DNA of 64,000 nt from Branchiostoma floridae (taxonomy: Eukaryota > Chordata > Leptocardii > Amphioxiformes > Branchiostomatidae), in assembly GCF_000003815.2 (NCBI RefSeq), contig NC_049985.1, positions 15,239,507 through 15,303,506 of the forward strand, in the 5' to 3' direction. The position numbers and the translations under genes are program-made. This document shows, one piece after another, positions 20,375 to 31,700 of the stretch. Numbering within the stretch: position 1 is the stretch's first letter; each line of letters starts with the position of its first letter. Under the pieces are notes generated by a model. That model searched no databases. It saw only the letters and a list, made by a program, of their open reading frames with translations, and was not told the DNA's origin.

Positions 20375-22264
20375 ATGGCACCAAGAAGGACTAGATCAAC
20401 CAACACAAGTTCAGGGGTCAGAGGTCATCCCTATAGGTCAGGTGGTGCAAGAACCTCAGCTGCAAGGGTCAGGGGTCAGTCCAACAGGTCACAGGTGAGC
20501 AGGACTACCACAGCATCTGCTGACCAGGGTAGAGGTCAAACTAGGACCAGAGCCCAGAGGTCAGTAGAAAGCAATCACAGCTCTGAGCCAAGAGGTCAGA
20601 GGTCAGGAGCCAGAGTGCACAGTGCTGACCCAAGAGGTCAAAGGTCTGGCAGGAATGCAATAAGCAGGGACTCTGCTTCCCCAACCACAGGAGAGAATAC
20701 AGCTTTTCCTGCTGCTCAAAGTAGTGTCCATGCACAATCCGGTAATGATGCCAATAGCAGTGCAAGAAGAAGTAGTAGAGTTAGAGCTGATGCAGCCACA
20801 TATGATAGGAGGAGAGGCAGCGGGAACCCACCAGCTGCCACCCGTAGGTCTAGCAGGCTGCAGGGGACAGACAGTATGTCAAGCTCACTATTCCAGTCTA
20901 ACCAACCTGTAACTTATGATGCCACAAGGAGTCACTCTCCTGGGACCAATGACAGAGTCCTTCGCTCCTCGGGAACTGTAGACAGCAACATTCCAACAGG
21001 AGGACCACCTCCCCAAGTTGCACAGCAAGGTGACAACATTGGCAACCAAGAGCAAGGCAACCAGCAGAACGGGAACGTTCCAACCCCCACCCCTCTGCTC
21101 AGTACAGGAAGGTTCAGCGCGTACTACGTGGGGAGGGCCAATCACTTCTATTCGGACCTGCTCAGCCTGACGCCACAGCCCACGCGAGACCGTGGGAACA
21201 GTGGGTACAACCTTCGCAGGAGGTGGGCCACACAGAGCTCTACAGACAGAGGTGGGTACTGGGTCAAAGTGGAATAGTTTGTACTCACTAACAGTGTATT
21301 GTGATACATGTGCTTGTTACGAATTATGATGTTCTATTTGATTGTTTGTTTGGGTTGATATTCAAGCTTGTAAATTGTTTTTAGTCTTGGCAAGAGCAGA
21401 TAAGTTTGAACACCATCAAAACTACAACTAAGTATCAACCTTCTGTAACTTTCCCTAGGTGGAACAAATCAGCGAAGAGGTGCGCCCCCACGGCCTGTGG
21501 AGCGTGCACCAGAGCCCCCTGTCAGCTCACAGCCGCCTAGCAGGCTACGGGAGGGGCCTGTCACCCGGAGCCAGGCCCGTCTGCGACAGTCGTCACAGGG
21601 GACCGTGTGGCGGCAGGGACGGTTCCGGATACGCCACCCCGGGCCGGTCGAACCCGGGCACGAAGAGGACAGCATGCAGCACGCTATGGACATGCTGACG
21701 GATCTGTCCTCGCCAAACAACACACGTGACGAAGACACCATGTCCGAGTCGAGCAACGGCTCCGACCGCAGCGGGATCCCGGGGGAAGCCCTGCCAGAAA
21801 ACTTCCTTGGGTTCGGACCGGAGTTCTGGCAAGGGCGCCGATTGGTCAGCATCCGTTTTGTCCGCGACCACAGCATCCTGGACTACTTCCCCGCCACGGG
21901 GAACATGTACATCTCTTCGCTGGATGAGCCGCCACGCGGGCTCTCCCCGCAGGAGATCGAGTCCATCCCGTATCGGAATTTCGCACGGAACGAGGAGGCC
22001 AAAACCTGCAGCATCTGTATCGTGAACTACCGGACGGGAAACCGCGTGAAGACTCTGCCGTGTTCCCACGAGTTCCATGAGGCCTGCATCAAGCGCTGGC
22101 TGAGGGAACACGAGAACTGTCCCACCTGCAGGCAGCCGGTTAGGGAGGCAGATAGCACAGCTGCTGAAGAGGCAGGTGCTGCAGCTGAGGCAGGTGCTCC
22201 TCCAGAAAATGACCCTGCACCGTCAGGGGAGCCTCCCAATGGTAATGGAGCTATGAACACCTGA
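20375..22264 (+). CDS. RLIM: RNF6/RLIM-like RING-H2 E3 ubiquitin ligase, 560 aa
   Basis: E3 ligases of the RNF6/RLIM type are mainly nuclear and move ubiquitin from an E2 to transcriptional cofactors (family knowledge). The coding exons are 20375-21251 and 21459-22264, joined across GT-AG (AGAG|GTGGGT and TCCCTAG|GT) in phase 1. The start ATG (A at -3, G at +4) is the first after an acceptor at 20354. The C-terminal RING-H2 has ligands C476, C479, C494, H496, H499, C502, C513 and C516. It is preceded by DEPPRGLSPQEIES, which matches the segment just before the RING in RLIM/RNF6. Residues 1-290 are low-complexity and rich in R, G, S and Q (RGQRSG repeats), probably disordered. The N-terminal leucine-zipper-like segment of vertebrate RLIM is not visible. 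RNF38/44 is a less likely alternative. The symbol names the vertebrate family, not proven orthology. Confidence 0.85.
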
Positions 22265-22318
22265 AAGACAGTGGATTACTGTAGTAATTATTATTAATTG
22301 ATTATTTTCCATACAGGA

Positions 22319-22690
22319 AAATGGATGTGGTGCTGTAACTTACCCATTTCATAAATGAACCAGTCCAGGTTACATGTATTCTACATGTACTAAAGGGTCT
22401 TGATAAAAAAAATGGACATGGTACTATAAGTATAACTTACCCATTTCAGAAATGAACCAGTCCAGAGTTACATAAAGTCTACATTTACTAAAGGGTCTTG
22501 ACCAAAAAATGGATATGGTACTGTCACCCATTTCAGAAATGAACCAGTCCAGAATTACATGAAATCTACATGTACTAGAGGCTCGCGACAAAAAATTTGG
22601 ACATGGTACTGTAACTTACCTATTTCAGAAATGAACCAGTCCAGAGTTAAATGAAGTCTACATGTACTAGAGGCTCTTGACAATACCCTG
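22319..22690 (+). repeat. Four ~93 bp tandem repeats in the RING gene 3' UTR
   Basis: Four diverged units start near 22319, 22410, 22507 and 22599. Each holds a conserved block including ATGAACCAGTCCAG, then a CTACATGTACTA-like block and a run of A. They begin 55 bp after the RING gene stop codon, so they would be transcribed in its 3' UTR. Confidence 0.85.
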
Positions 22691-23411
22691 GTCATACCAC
22701 ATCATAATAGGGGTGATTACATGTTTCTAAGACGAAGGGTGCTGATTCAAACAAGAACATGTAGCCAGAACGTTCAAACTGATATTCCTGTGCTATGCTA
22801 TAAGACTGTGATATTGTAAAGAATGGCTCCAAAGCAAAGAAATGATGTATAAGCACAATACATATCTGTACATATTTGTCATTGGGTAAATCTCTTGTGC
22901 TGTTTTAGTGACTGATGAACATATTGATTGTAGATATTGGAAGATGTGACATAGTTTCTGCTTCTTATGCTAGTTAGTTACAGTTCTGTTATTGAGAAAA
23001 TGTCTCCTTAAGTTTAAAAACACTTTTGTCAAGGTGTAAAATGTTTTCAAAATAAGGAAATGTTTTCTCTTTTCTTCAGGAAAATACGGATTAAAACATT
23101 TTCAGAGGGTGTACCACTACAAAACCGTTTCTTCTTGTTGGCCCGGTACAGTAAAATGGACCTGAAAAAGAATATGGACCGCATTTACAAGTTTTCACAG
23201 ATTTAGTTAGGTCCAGGTTAATGTCCGGACCTGGACCTGGACCGTACCTGGACCTGAATTTTATGTATACCAGTACCCACTCATTTGTAGTTAGCTCACA
23301 TACAGAACTCCAAACAGTATACCTTTGTTGTGGCAAGAATTTGAAAACAAACACAGCATCCGTGTCCCACACGATCAGTTCCATACTCAGTGTTATGACC
23401 CGATTGCGAAC

Positions 23412-23780
23412 ATGGGAGACGTGGAAGGATACTTGGGCGTTCGTAGCTTCTTCTTCTTTTCCTTAGGCGTGTCGATATGTCTGACCATCCTGTTCATTCT
23501 GTTTACCAACCGACTCTGGTCAACCATCGAGACTTCCCAGCTTCGGACCGGAACAATACTGTCACCACCCTTGGATTTCTTGGCTAAGGATCGTCAAGAG
23601 GGGAGTTCGACTCTGTCTACCGGCCTTGACCGAAAGAGGACGGCCACAGCGTCGGTGCTCAACACCACCGATCGCCGGAATGACGCTTCAGATCGTCCAA
23701 ATCGCGAAGAAAATAACATCGGAGCTGATAGAGGAGTCCCCGTCAACAACGTAACTGCACCTCCACTCGCTATTAACTAG
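23412..23780 (+). CDS. Candidate small single-pass membrane protein, 122 aa
   Basis: I do not recognise this protein. From ATG 23412 (A at -3, G at +4) it has a short N-terminus (MGDVEGYLGVR), one hydrophobic segment at about residues 12-32 (FFFFSLGVSICLTILFILF), then a polar tail of about 85 residues rich in R, D, N and T, ending PPLAIN. The frame extends upstream in the open to 23295, so this could be the last exon of a longer gene. Codon third positions look more G/C-rich than the flanks. It lies 1.1 kb after the RING gene, same strand. Confidence 0.42.
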   Translation: MGDVEGYLGVRSFFFFSLGVSICLTILFILFTNRLWSTIETSQLRTGTILSPPLDFLAKDRQEGSSTLSTGLDRKRTATASVLNTTDRRNDASDRPNREENNIGADRGVPVNNVTAPPLAIN

Positions 23781-26700
23781 GAACTACACTGTTTCAGTAC
23801 GCCTCGGCTTATGACGTGGCGAAAAGCAACAATAATTGCTTTGGGACAGACGAGGACAATGTGGCACTACACTCAAGTTAGTAACTTATTCTAACAATGC
23901 CACATACAAAGTACAGATAGCTGGTAACTGTATACTGTTTGGAGTTAGATGTATGTGAACTTCCCGACCGAACTCAGGTACCAATTTCTATACCAGGGTG
24001 AAGTGAGGAGGTCGTGTAAAGGGCACGTCGGGGGGCACGGTGAGTATCGGACACGGGACCCCTAGGTTCGGGTCCAACACTACCAGTTACGCCACACACA
24101 CACTACGCCACAGGTTGTTGAAAGTTTTTGGTGGATGGGACCATATCAGAGACAGAACAAGCAACATGATTTTAAGCTGTATCAGGAAAAGAGCTTACGT
24201 GTCTACTGAGTTAGAGACGCTTGCTAGGTCAGTGGCAACAGAACTGGACTCGTGGAGCAAACCGACTCCAGTCTTGGAAGTAAAACTACGAGATCTAGAG
24301 TGGCATAGTGTGGCAGTTTACCTTTAACGGAGGCTTAAAAAACGTGCGGTTGAATCGTTCTCGAAGCAAGCAGCAAACCAAGATAGAGACGTCGCTTCAA
24401 ACTCGTCTGTCCCAGGGACGTTTGTTGGTGCCACGTTCGCAGGGTCGGACTACCTGAGGGGTACGACAAACTACTGGGTAACCGAGTCGCAAGAGAATTA
24501 ATTCACACAGGCTATGGATTATCACATTAGCGGTAGGCCAAGGAACTGTTGAATCGCTCGTGCTGAACTGCCCGGGTTGGTGTTCCGGTTGTGACCTAAA
24601 ATATTAGTACATTTCACTTTGGGTCAACCGAGCGGTTGACAAACGTTCCGACGGCGAGGTCCGACAGATGCCTAAGGTACCCGAAGCACAGGGCCGGGGA
24701 GGAGTCGTGTGCTATCGTGACATACGTTATGGGTCCGACGTGGACGAACATATGAAGGACGAAGACTTTATATTTCCCCAGTGGAAGGGCTGGGTTTAAG
24801 TCGTGACTTTAAGTCGTGATTACCCTTCCTTAAACTTGTTACCAGAGAATGGATATATGGCATGTGGACCAGACTGTTGAATTGTGGATAGGGCCATGTT
24901 AGAATTAGATTATATGGATGACATCCTCTGGGAACCCCCAACCCAAAACTGATCCGAGCGTGTGAACAGGGGAAAAGGGGGTTGGTTGGCCTAAAGAAAG
25001 TTGCCTTTATTATGATATCTAGATGTTCAAGAATTTTGAACAAATGACAAAACACACAGAGTATGGTATACCGACAAATAAATTCTTCAGTTTTGTTCTT
25101 CCATATATTCACATGCGCTTCGCATGTCATCCGTACAATCATGTAATCAAGTCAACATGGCCTTAGGTAAACCTCACTCCACATGTTTAATTTTAGCATT
25201 TACCACTGCTATAAATATAGTACAATGGCAGGATTACAATGATAATCCCGGATTTTAGTACTAGTATTCAACGTATACTTTAACGTTTACAGTGTATACA
25301 TACCCATGTTGTTGAATCCTGTTCATAGCTATAATAGGCAGCCGCTATGTTTACATTTTGATGTTATTTTGGCATAAGACTGCCTAACTAATGTTGTTGC
25401 CATCAGTGCCTACATGTAACGATATAGTTTGGAAGGGATTCGTCGAGTATGAAAGTGCTAAACTTCTTAGTTAAGTTTTCGTTCGAATCACTAATTCCTC
25501 TAAATTCGAATGATATTCTTATTGAAATCACCTGGAAACATAAGCTACATTTTCCAATGACGAATAAATTTGGGTGACGTATGAGCCTTTCTGTCCTGAT
25601 GGGGCATGGTCAGGTGCAGTTCATTATGAACATCCGTGGTGGCGCTTTTGCAACAGTAAGACCATAGGAGGAACGATTTACAGCACATAAGTGGCTTATA
25701 ACATATTTTTGCAATCCATCAGTTGGATTCGATTTCATCATGCACTGTGGCAAATAACTTGTATAAAATTTCTAGCTTTGAATTAGCTACAGGTCAATAA
25801 ACAAAGATCAAAGCATTTAACTTTTACAAAGCATAAATATACATATACATAAGTATCATCTCTTTTTGTTTGAATGATAATTATCAAGTTTAAAGCGATG
25901 TCCATATCTCGCCTGGGTACATGTTGGCAGTTAGTACCCGGCTAGCCCAGGCCGTAGGGACTGTTTGGAAATCGTTCAAGTTAATGTTGGCATGGCACCT
26001 GGAAGTGTAGACAAGTTATGGCCACGTGAATGATAGGATATGCGTGAGAACACGACTTAGAACAGTCCTTTCTTTTCATTCGTTTCATTCATTTCATTCT
26101 CCAAGCAGAGGTTATGGTCAGGGGATAGTAGCGGCCGCGATTTTCGTCCAGTGGGGAGGCAGACGAAATACCTCTAGCCCCCCGACCGTAACCTCTGCTT
26201 GGAGAATAGCTACTGTAGCTTGTACTTTACCAGACCGTATTCAGTACGTAGTAAATCGGCTAGCGAGCAAAATTTTGTCAAATCCAACGTTAACGCTAGC
26301 TGCAGCAGCTTAGACGAACTCTAAACGAGATAACAGAAAAAGAAGAATGAAGACATGGCAATCCTCTCTCTTAACATCTGCTTGGAGACTGTTGATGGAC
26401 AATTGTAATACCGCTGTGCTCACGGAAAGTCCATGAACCAAGGATTAACCTACAAGCAAAATGTATCTGTAAAGAGTTTCACCAGGTTGGGAAGTCATTG
26501 AATACCAAGTTCTCTGTAGGCAAACATGTGTAAGCAAATTACGTTCACTGCATCTGTAAGCAGCGACACCTATAGCTGCAGTGCAACGTGAAACATGAAG
26601 TTACAATTGCCCCGAGGAAGTTGACAAACAAGTTACTTAAACGTCGGCTGAACAAAATACTTGGTTGCATTGATATCGATGTACAAAGAATTTTGTTATG

Positions 26701-27379
26701 TAGCTAGAGAGAGAGCCGATGATAACGTTTAACCGACAAACGTAAATGTACGATACTTCAAACGTCTGTAGGGTCGACTGTCAGAAAACAGGGCGGTCAC
26801 TTGGTATTCTATTTCTAAGGATCTCTACGATTGATTTCGTAGTTGTCATGTTTCAAAGTGACGCCCGCCCAACCTAGACAGTGACCGCAGTCCACACACT
26901 AAACAAGCGGCGGTGAAGTCAATACCGCACCGGCGGAGGGCAAGGCAGGAAGGTCCGCTGGGTGTGCTTTGATATACGGAATAGATGGAAAAAATAAGAG
27001 CCAGACGCTCAGTATGAGTCCTTGTGATATCATATCACCACCAACAGCATAACTGTAGTCGAAACGGTTTGAAGATCCGCATCTTCGTAATCGTCTTAGA
27101 AGTCTTGTTAGATGATGGAATGAAAGTAGACGTGACGAGAATGTTTCTACATTCAGTTTCTTGGTGTCTCTAAGCGGCCAAGACCCCGAGTGAGGAAATA
27201 TAATATAAGAAGCCATTTCGTATCAGAAAACATGAATAGAACTGTTGAGACGATTTCGAAATAGCGTCTTTCATCAAGAGGGGTCCTGTGTGCTTCCTTT
27301 CCATCTGAGGTTTTGAAGATATTTTGATTTCTCGTGAATTAAAAGCCGTTCTTTTACAGTAATTCGAACCCCGGTTACC
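23781..27379. other. Gene-poor stretch
   Basis: Holds the MITE at 26096. GGGACAGACGAG near 23848 and its inverse near 24400 may bound a decayed element. Short frames at 24040 and 24768 are not supported as genes. Confidence 0.5.
26096..26207. mobile_element. 112 bp MITE with ATTCTCCAAGCAG termini
   Basis: The left end ATTCTCCAAGCAGAGGTTA is mirrored by TAACCTCTGCTTGGAGAAT at 26189-26207, and the mirror continues several bases inward. A NotI-like GCGGCCGC lies near the centre. There is no coding capacity. The CTCCAAGCAG end recurs elsewhere in the window. Confidence 0.8.
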
Positions 27380-27477
27380 AAATCTTTCATAATACACTGT
27401 AATAATGCCTTCCTTGAATTTTGTGTAATAGTAATGCATAGGGTTTTCATTTCTCTTACACAACTAGTTTATCTCAC

Positions 27478-27520
27478 CTGCTGACGTTTCGATGTCTGTC
27501 AGACATCTTCCTCAGAGCTT
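27478..27520 (-). ncRNA. Hammerhead-like ribozyme motif in the left Penelope terminus
   Basis: On the minus strand CTGAGGA (27515-27509) fits the hammerhead CUGANGA core. It is followed by one A, a perfect 7 bp stem GATGTCT/AGACATC closed by GAC, then GAAAC and GTC with cleavage expected after the C. The flanking GCT and AGC form the base of stem I. Stem III would be only two base pairs with no loop, as in the minimal Penelope hammerheads thought to work as dimers. The extra A after CTGAGGA departs from the strict consensus. Activity is untested. Confidence 0.55.
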
Positions 27521-27575
27521 CTAACTGGAGTTCTACTTCTCAGGCGCCGCTATATGTAGCCGATGTAGGTGGCGA

Positions 27576-27752
27576 GAAGACAACAGGCGAATCCGTTGGA
27601 TTAAAGAATCAGTCTGGATAAGGAAGTCCACCCCAGTGATGAACCGGGACGAAGGGGGGTACAAGCTTAGCCACGTTTGGGATAGTGTTTTCGCCGCAAA
27701 AGCGCCACCTACATCGGCTACATATAGCGGCAAGAAGCAGAACTCCAGTTAG
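27576..27752 (+). pseudogene. C-terminal fragment of a Penelope-like element protein
   Basis: The frame reads EDNRRIRWIKESVWIRKS, then TPVMNRDEGGYKLSHVWDSV, and ends KKQNSS with a TAG stop. The pattern RWI-ES-IRK, NRDEG-Y-LSH-WD is the conserved extreme C-terminus, after the GIY-YIG endonuclease, of Penelope-like proteins (from memory). The reverse transcriptase and the endonuclease proper are absent, so this is a dead 5'-truncated copy. Confidence 0.7.
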
Positions 27753-27794
27753 AAACTGTGAGGAAGATGTCTGACAGACACCGAAACGTCAGCA
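27752..27794 (+). ncRNA. Degenerate partner hammerhead-like motif in the right Penelope terminus
   Basis: This plus-strand copy matches the left motif, but the first core base is changed (GTGAGGA in place of CTGAGGA) and one stem II pair is broken (AGACACC in place of AGACATC). GAAACGTC is kept. Loss of the C3 position should abolish or strongly reduce cleavage. Confidence 0.5.
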
Positions 27795-28440
27795 GGTGAG
27801 ATAAACTGGTTGTGTAAGAGAACAGAAAACCCTGTGTATTACACAAAATTCAAGGAAGGTATTATTACAGTGTATTATGAAAGATTTGACCCACCAACCT
27901 GATGAAATTATTTTCGGATAGGGTTTTCTATCTGAATTGTTAGAGGATCCCAAGAACGTACAACGTTTTGGGGACCCCCATGCAGCCCCAAGTAAAATAT
28001 TATCTGCATCGATCCTACAAGGATTATGAAGAAGCCATGGAGCTCAAACGTGTTTTCCACTGCATAGATGCTAAATTAGAAATAACTGTAAGTGGTTGGC
28101 CCACTTACACTGTGCGATATGGTTCAAGTGCACATTCAATTCAAGGGTTGATATGCTTTTCCTGGCATGAGTAGTTTAGTGATGAATGATCTGGAGTTCT
28201 CGACAAGTTATCTACTAGTAGTTGTCTATAGAGTATATAACTTGTGTGATGTCAAGATCAAGGTCATGAGAACCTTGCAAAGCCGGAACACGGAATTCCC
28301 ATTAAGTTCCAACCAGAGAACATTGTAACAGATCCTGTAGGCGACCCTGAGGGAAGGTGGGGTGAGGTTCACGGGAGGTATCATACACATACGGGAGGGG
28401 GGTTGGGGGGTTTTGTTGAGAGAACATTGGTGAGGTAGGG

Positions 28441-28713
28441 ATGGATGGATGGATGGATGGATGGATGGATGGATGGATGGATGGATGGATGGATGGATGG
28501 ATGGATGGATGGATGGATGGATGGATGGATGGATGGATGGATGGATGGATGGATGGATGGATGGATGGATGGATGGATGGATGGATGGATGGATGGATGG
28601 ATGGATGGATGGATGGATGGATGGATGGATGGATGGATGGATGGATGGATGGATGGATGGATGGATGGATGGATGGATGGATGGATGGATGGATGGATGG
28701 ATGGATGGATGGA
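28441..28713. repeat. (ATGG)n microsatellite, about 68 uninterrupted copies
   Basis: About 273 bp of ATGG without a visible interruption; the first variant unit is the GGAAGG at the right edge. The frames on both strands are open for the whole length because the unit contains no stop, which creates spurious MDGW and PSIH proteins. Confidence 0.98.
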
Positions 28714-31700
28714 AGGTGTATACAAACATGTACCTAGAAATAAACACAACGTGCTCACGACTCTCCCTCTTATGTATTGTGCAGTTTGGTGTCTTTTGTA
28801 CAATATTTTTCGTTCCCGAAAGCTGCCCGGCCTTACTAAAACCAGCCAGACGTAACGTTAGATGTGGTTTGAACATGGCAAAGTTTGTACAAGGCCTTAA
28901 CGCTCTATCGTTAACGAGACTTGTAAACAAACAGGGTTGTGCTAATTAGCAGTGACAGAGAGACAACATATGTCTGATGAGTGGCGAACTAATGGACACG
29001 AACCGTAAGTCAACCTATGACATCACAAGTACCTTTCCCCGACCACAGTACTGTATACCGACTCTGATCTTTCGGCGCTACGGTCACCTGGCGGTAAGTG
29101 TTATAATTACATCCTGTCGTGGTGACAGTTCATTGCAAACAGTCTCTGCCAGCCAACACCGTTGAATCGGCCGAGCCTGTCGGAAGCCGAGGCCACAGAC
29201 CATTCAAAAGAGACGTCGACTGTACACTGTATCTACCTTTCGCCAGGTTTGTGCTCTAGAACGGTATATACATTTTATATAGGCCAAACGGACGTATTAT
29301 TATGGATGACATCCCCTGGGGACCCCTCAACTAATGCGCGAGGAAGAAAAATCAAGCAAAAGGCTTCTAAACACAAGACTTAACATCCATTCCATTCGTT
29401 CCCTGGCTTGGTTTGTCTTACACGTATGTTCACCTCTAGTGCACGTAGTGAGAACGTACTAGACAATCGTACGCGTCGCCATTTCGATAATGTTTTATTG
29501 GCATTCTTGTTTGAAGAGTGGTACAAGTGTGCTAAGAGTGGTACAAGTGTGCTATGGCCCCATGCACTGGCCAGTGCCCACTTGCGCTGAGGAGCCGATC
29601 CTCTGACAATAATAAGATTCTGATTGACCAGGGATGCTATTTGGTCACATGTTGCCACACTTTTCTTTTTGGAGAGCAGGAGAAAGGCAATGTTCGCGCG
29701 GATGTCATCCATTAGATTAAGGCAATGTGGCCTTATGCTCTGTGAGGGGTTTCTGATGTCTTCCGCACATGCACAACATTAGTGCAAGCAGGGACACATA
29801 ATAGTATGTTTGATGCATGCCTTTTGTAGAAAAGTACTTTGTGATATGTGACATTGTAGATAAACGTTGCCCCAGTTACAGTTAAAGCTTTCTGTGGTTC
29901 AACTTGATATTGGATCACTTTAATATAAACATGATGGGGTTTTGACAGTTTATCCATTTCATTTCATCCGTACTTATTCAAAATCTATATCGTTAGCTAG
30001 ATCCGTTGCAGGACTTCACATCAATTTCTTGGTCACCAAAACATCTGAAAAACATATATATAAAATGTGTGTACCTAATATTTACATGCAAACACTGGGC
30101 ATTTCCTGTTACTTTTGTATCTCGTAAAATGTTCGGTCTTGAATTTCGTATCAGTTGTTAGCAGGTGAGACACAACAGGATGCCTGTCATAGAGAACTGC
30201 CAACAGACCTGAACCTATAGTATGATATGACATCACTACTCAGCGCTGGTTGTGAAACCAAATCTCGCCGCTTGTTCTCGCGAGAGCAGGCGTGACGATT
30301 GATGGACACCTGCACAAAGAAACTGCTCCTCGAGTGTTCGCGTTTGTCATCATAAGTTTGTAATAGTAGATTTTCTTAGACCGTGAAATTTTCATGGGGA
30401 TAGAGAACAACTCCTTAGACTAATAACACGGGCCATTAGTGTTAAAAAGTCTTAAAGATTCCTTTACCTGCCTGAGGGACAGTGAATGTCGTGCTAACTT
30501 CATCATAAATGCACTGTGAAAATCAAGCAAGATGGCTGCCCATATAACGTTACCAACTTGTTAATCTCTGGAGATTATTAGATAAGGTAAACTGATCCTT
30601 GTCAACTTAGATTAAGTCAGCCTTTGTGGATTTAAAGCGTATCATGGATGCTGACAAGTTGTCATTTATTTGCTGCAGGCTAAATATCAGGACAATATAC
30701 TCACCGGCGCCGCCCACGACAGGTAGTTAAGCGCCCCTGCCCTTGAGGAGCTAGGCTCCCAGTCTCTCACTCACCCCACATTCACACAAACATAACGAAA
30801 AAAAAGCGACCACCCAACGTAAACCACCCTCGTGCCAATCCGTGTCAGGAGTCTTCAACCACATGAAGTTGGACACGTATATAGAAGAAGAAGACGAAGA
30901 CAATCTACCTGTTTGTTTATTAGTTTGCTGTTTGTGTGTTTTGTATGACGTCATGACTCATGAGCATATTCAAGATTAGGATCATGATAAATCAATTCGT
31001 AAAAGACCACCTTCAGCTTATCATGCTATGTTGTCCGAGCTCGAGAGGTCACAATGAGTACTAGTACCACATAGCTTTAGTCGTAGCCAAATACGTCGTA
31101 CGAGTTGTTCTGCGGTACAATTCTGTGTGGTAGTATGACCAATAGTTGACAACGATCAACCATGAAGAAAGCTGAATTTTGGTACGACAAAAAAACTTTT
31201 CTACGACACTTCCACACCACGACTGTCCCACGAGTGTCCTCACCTGTCGTGAGACGTATTTGACCTTCCCCATGGGTGTGAATGTGCCCATGCGATCTAG
31301 GACAAAACCATTACCAGGAATACTAATATGTGTCGTCAGTTAACATATCTCGTTCATTCACGGTCATTTTTCACTCCTTTGTTCTTCTCTCATGCGGGAC
31401 TTCTCTAATGGGACAAGAATTTTCGCGGAGCATGACTTTGCATATGACCTTTCCTGTGCGTTTGTAAGGTTGCATATTTTATATGGTCTAGACTCCTCAA
31501 GTCAAGCCAACAGATACTAATTTTTCAAAGATACGGTAAGTGTTTGTGCTTTTGCAAAGGGGGAAAGTTTAGTCTAAGTATGTTGCACTCTTACTTGTCT
31601 TAGCGACCCGCCCGAATGACTTGCCCCTGGTAGCGAGAGAGCGTATATAACACAGGCTAAGCAAAGGTATATGTGTAGTTGTGCCTATAACCTCTCTGTG

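Larger units (their letters stand above)
27380..27887. mobile_element. Penelope-like element 3' end sandwiched between inverted termini
   Basis: Left arm 27380-27574 is a close inverted copy of right arm 27704-27887, with a 129 bp centre. Centre plus right arm form the 3' end of a Penelope-like retroelement: C-terminal coding, stop, then a terminal repeat with a hammerhead-like motif. The left arm is the same 3' end in opposite orientation, beginning inside the coding part. Inverted terminal repeats and partial inverted copies are known for Penelope-like elements (family knowledge). Confidence 0.7.

Noticed and set aside
21469-22111. Minus-strand frames of 135 and 172 codons opposite the RING exon
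   Set aside because: Antisense shadows of a GC-rich coding exon; they lack any domain, while the plus strand has a complete RING-H2.
28226-28949. Frames of 98-234 codons over the ATGG tract
   Set aside because: Pure translation of a microsatellite (MDGW/PSIH) with no other protein feature.
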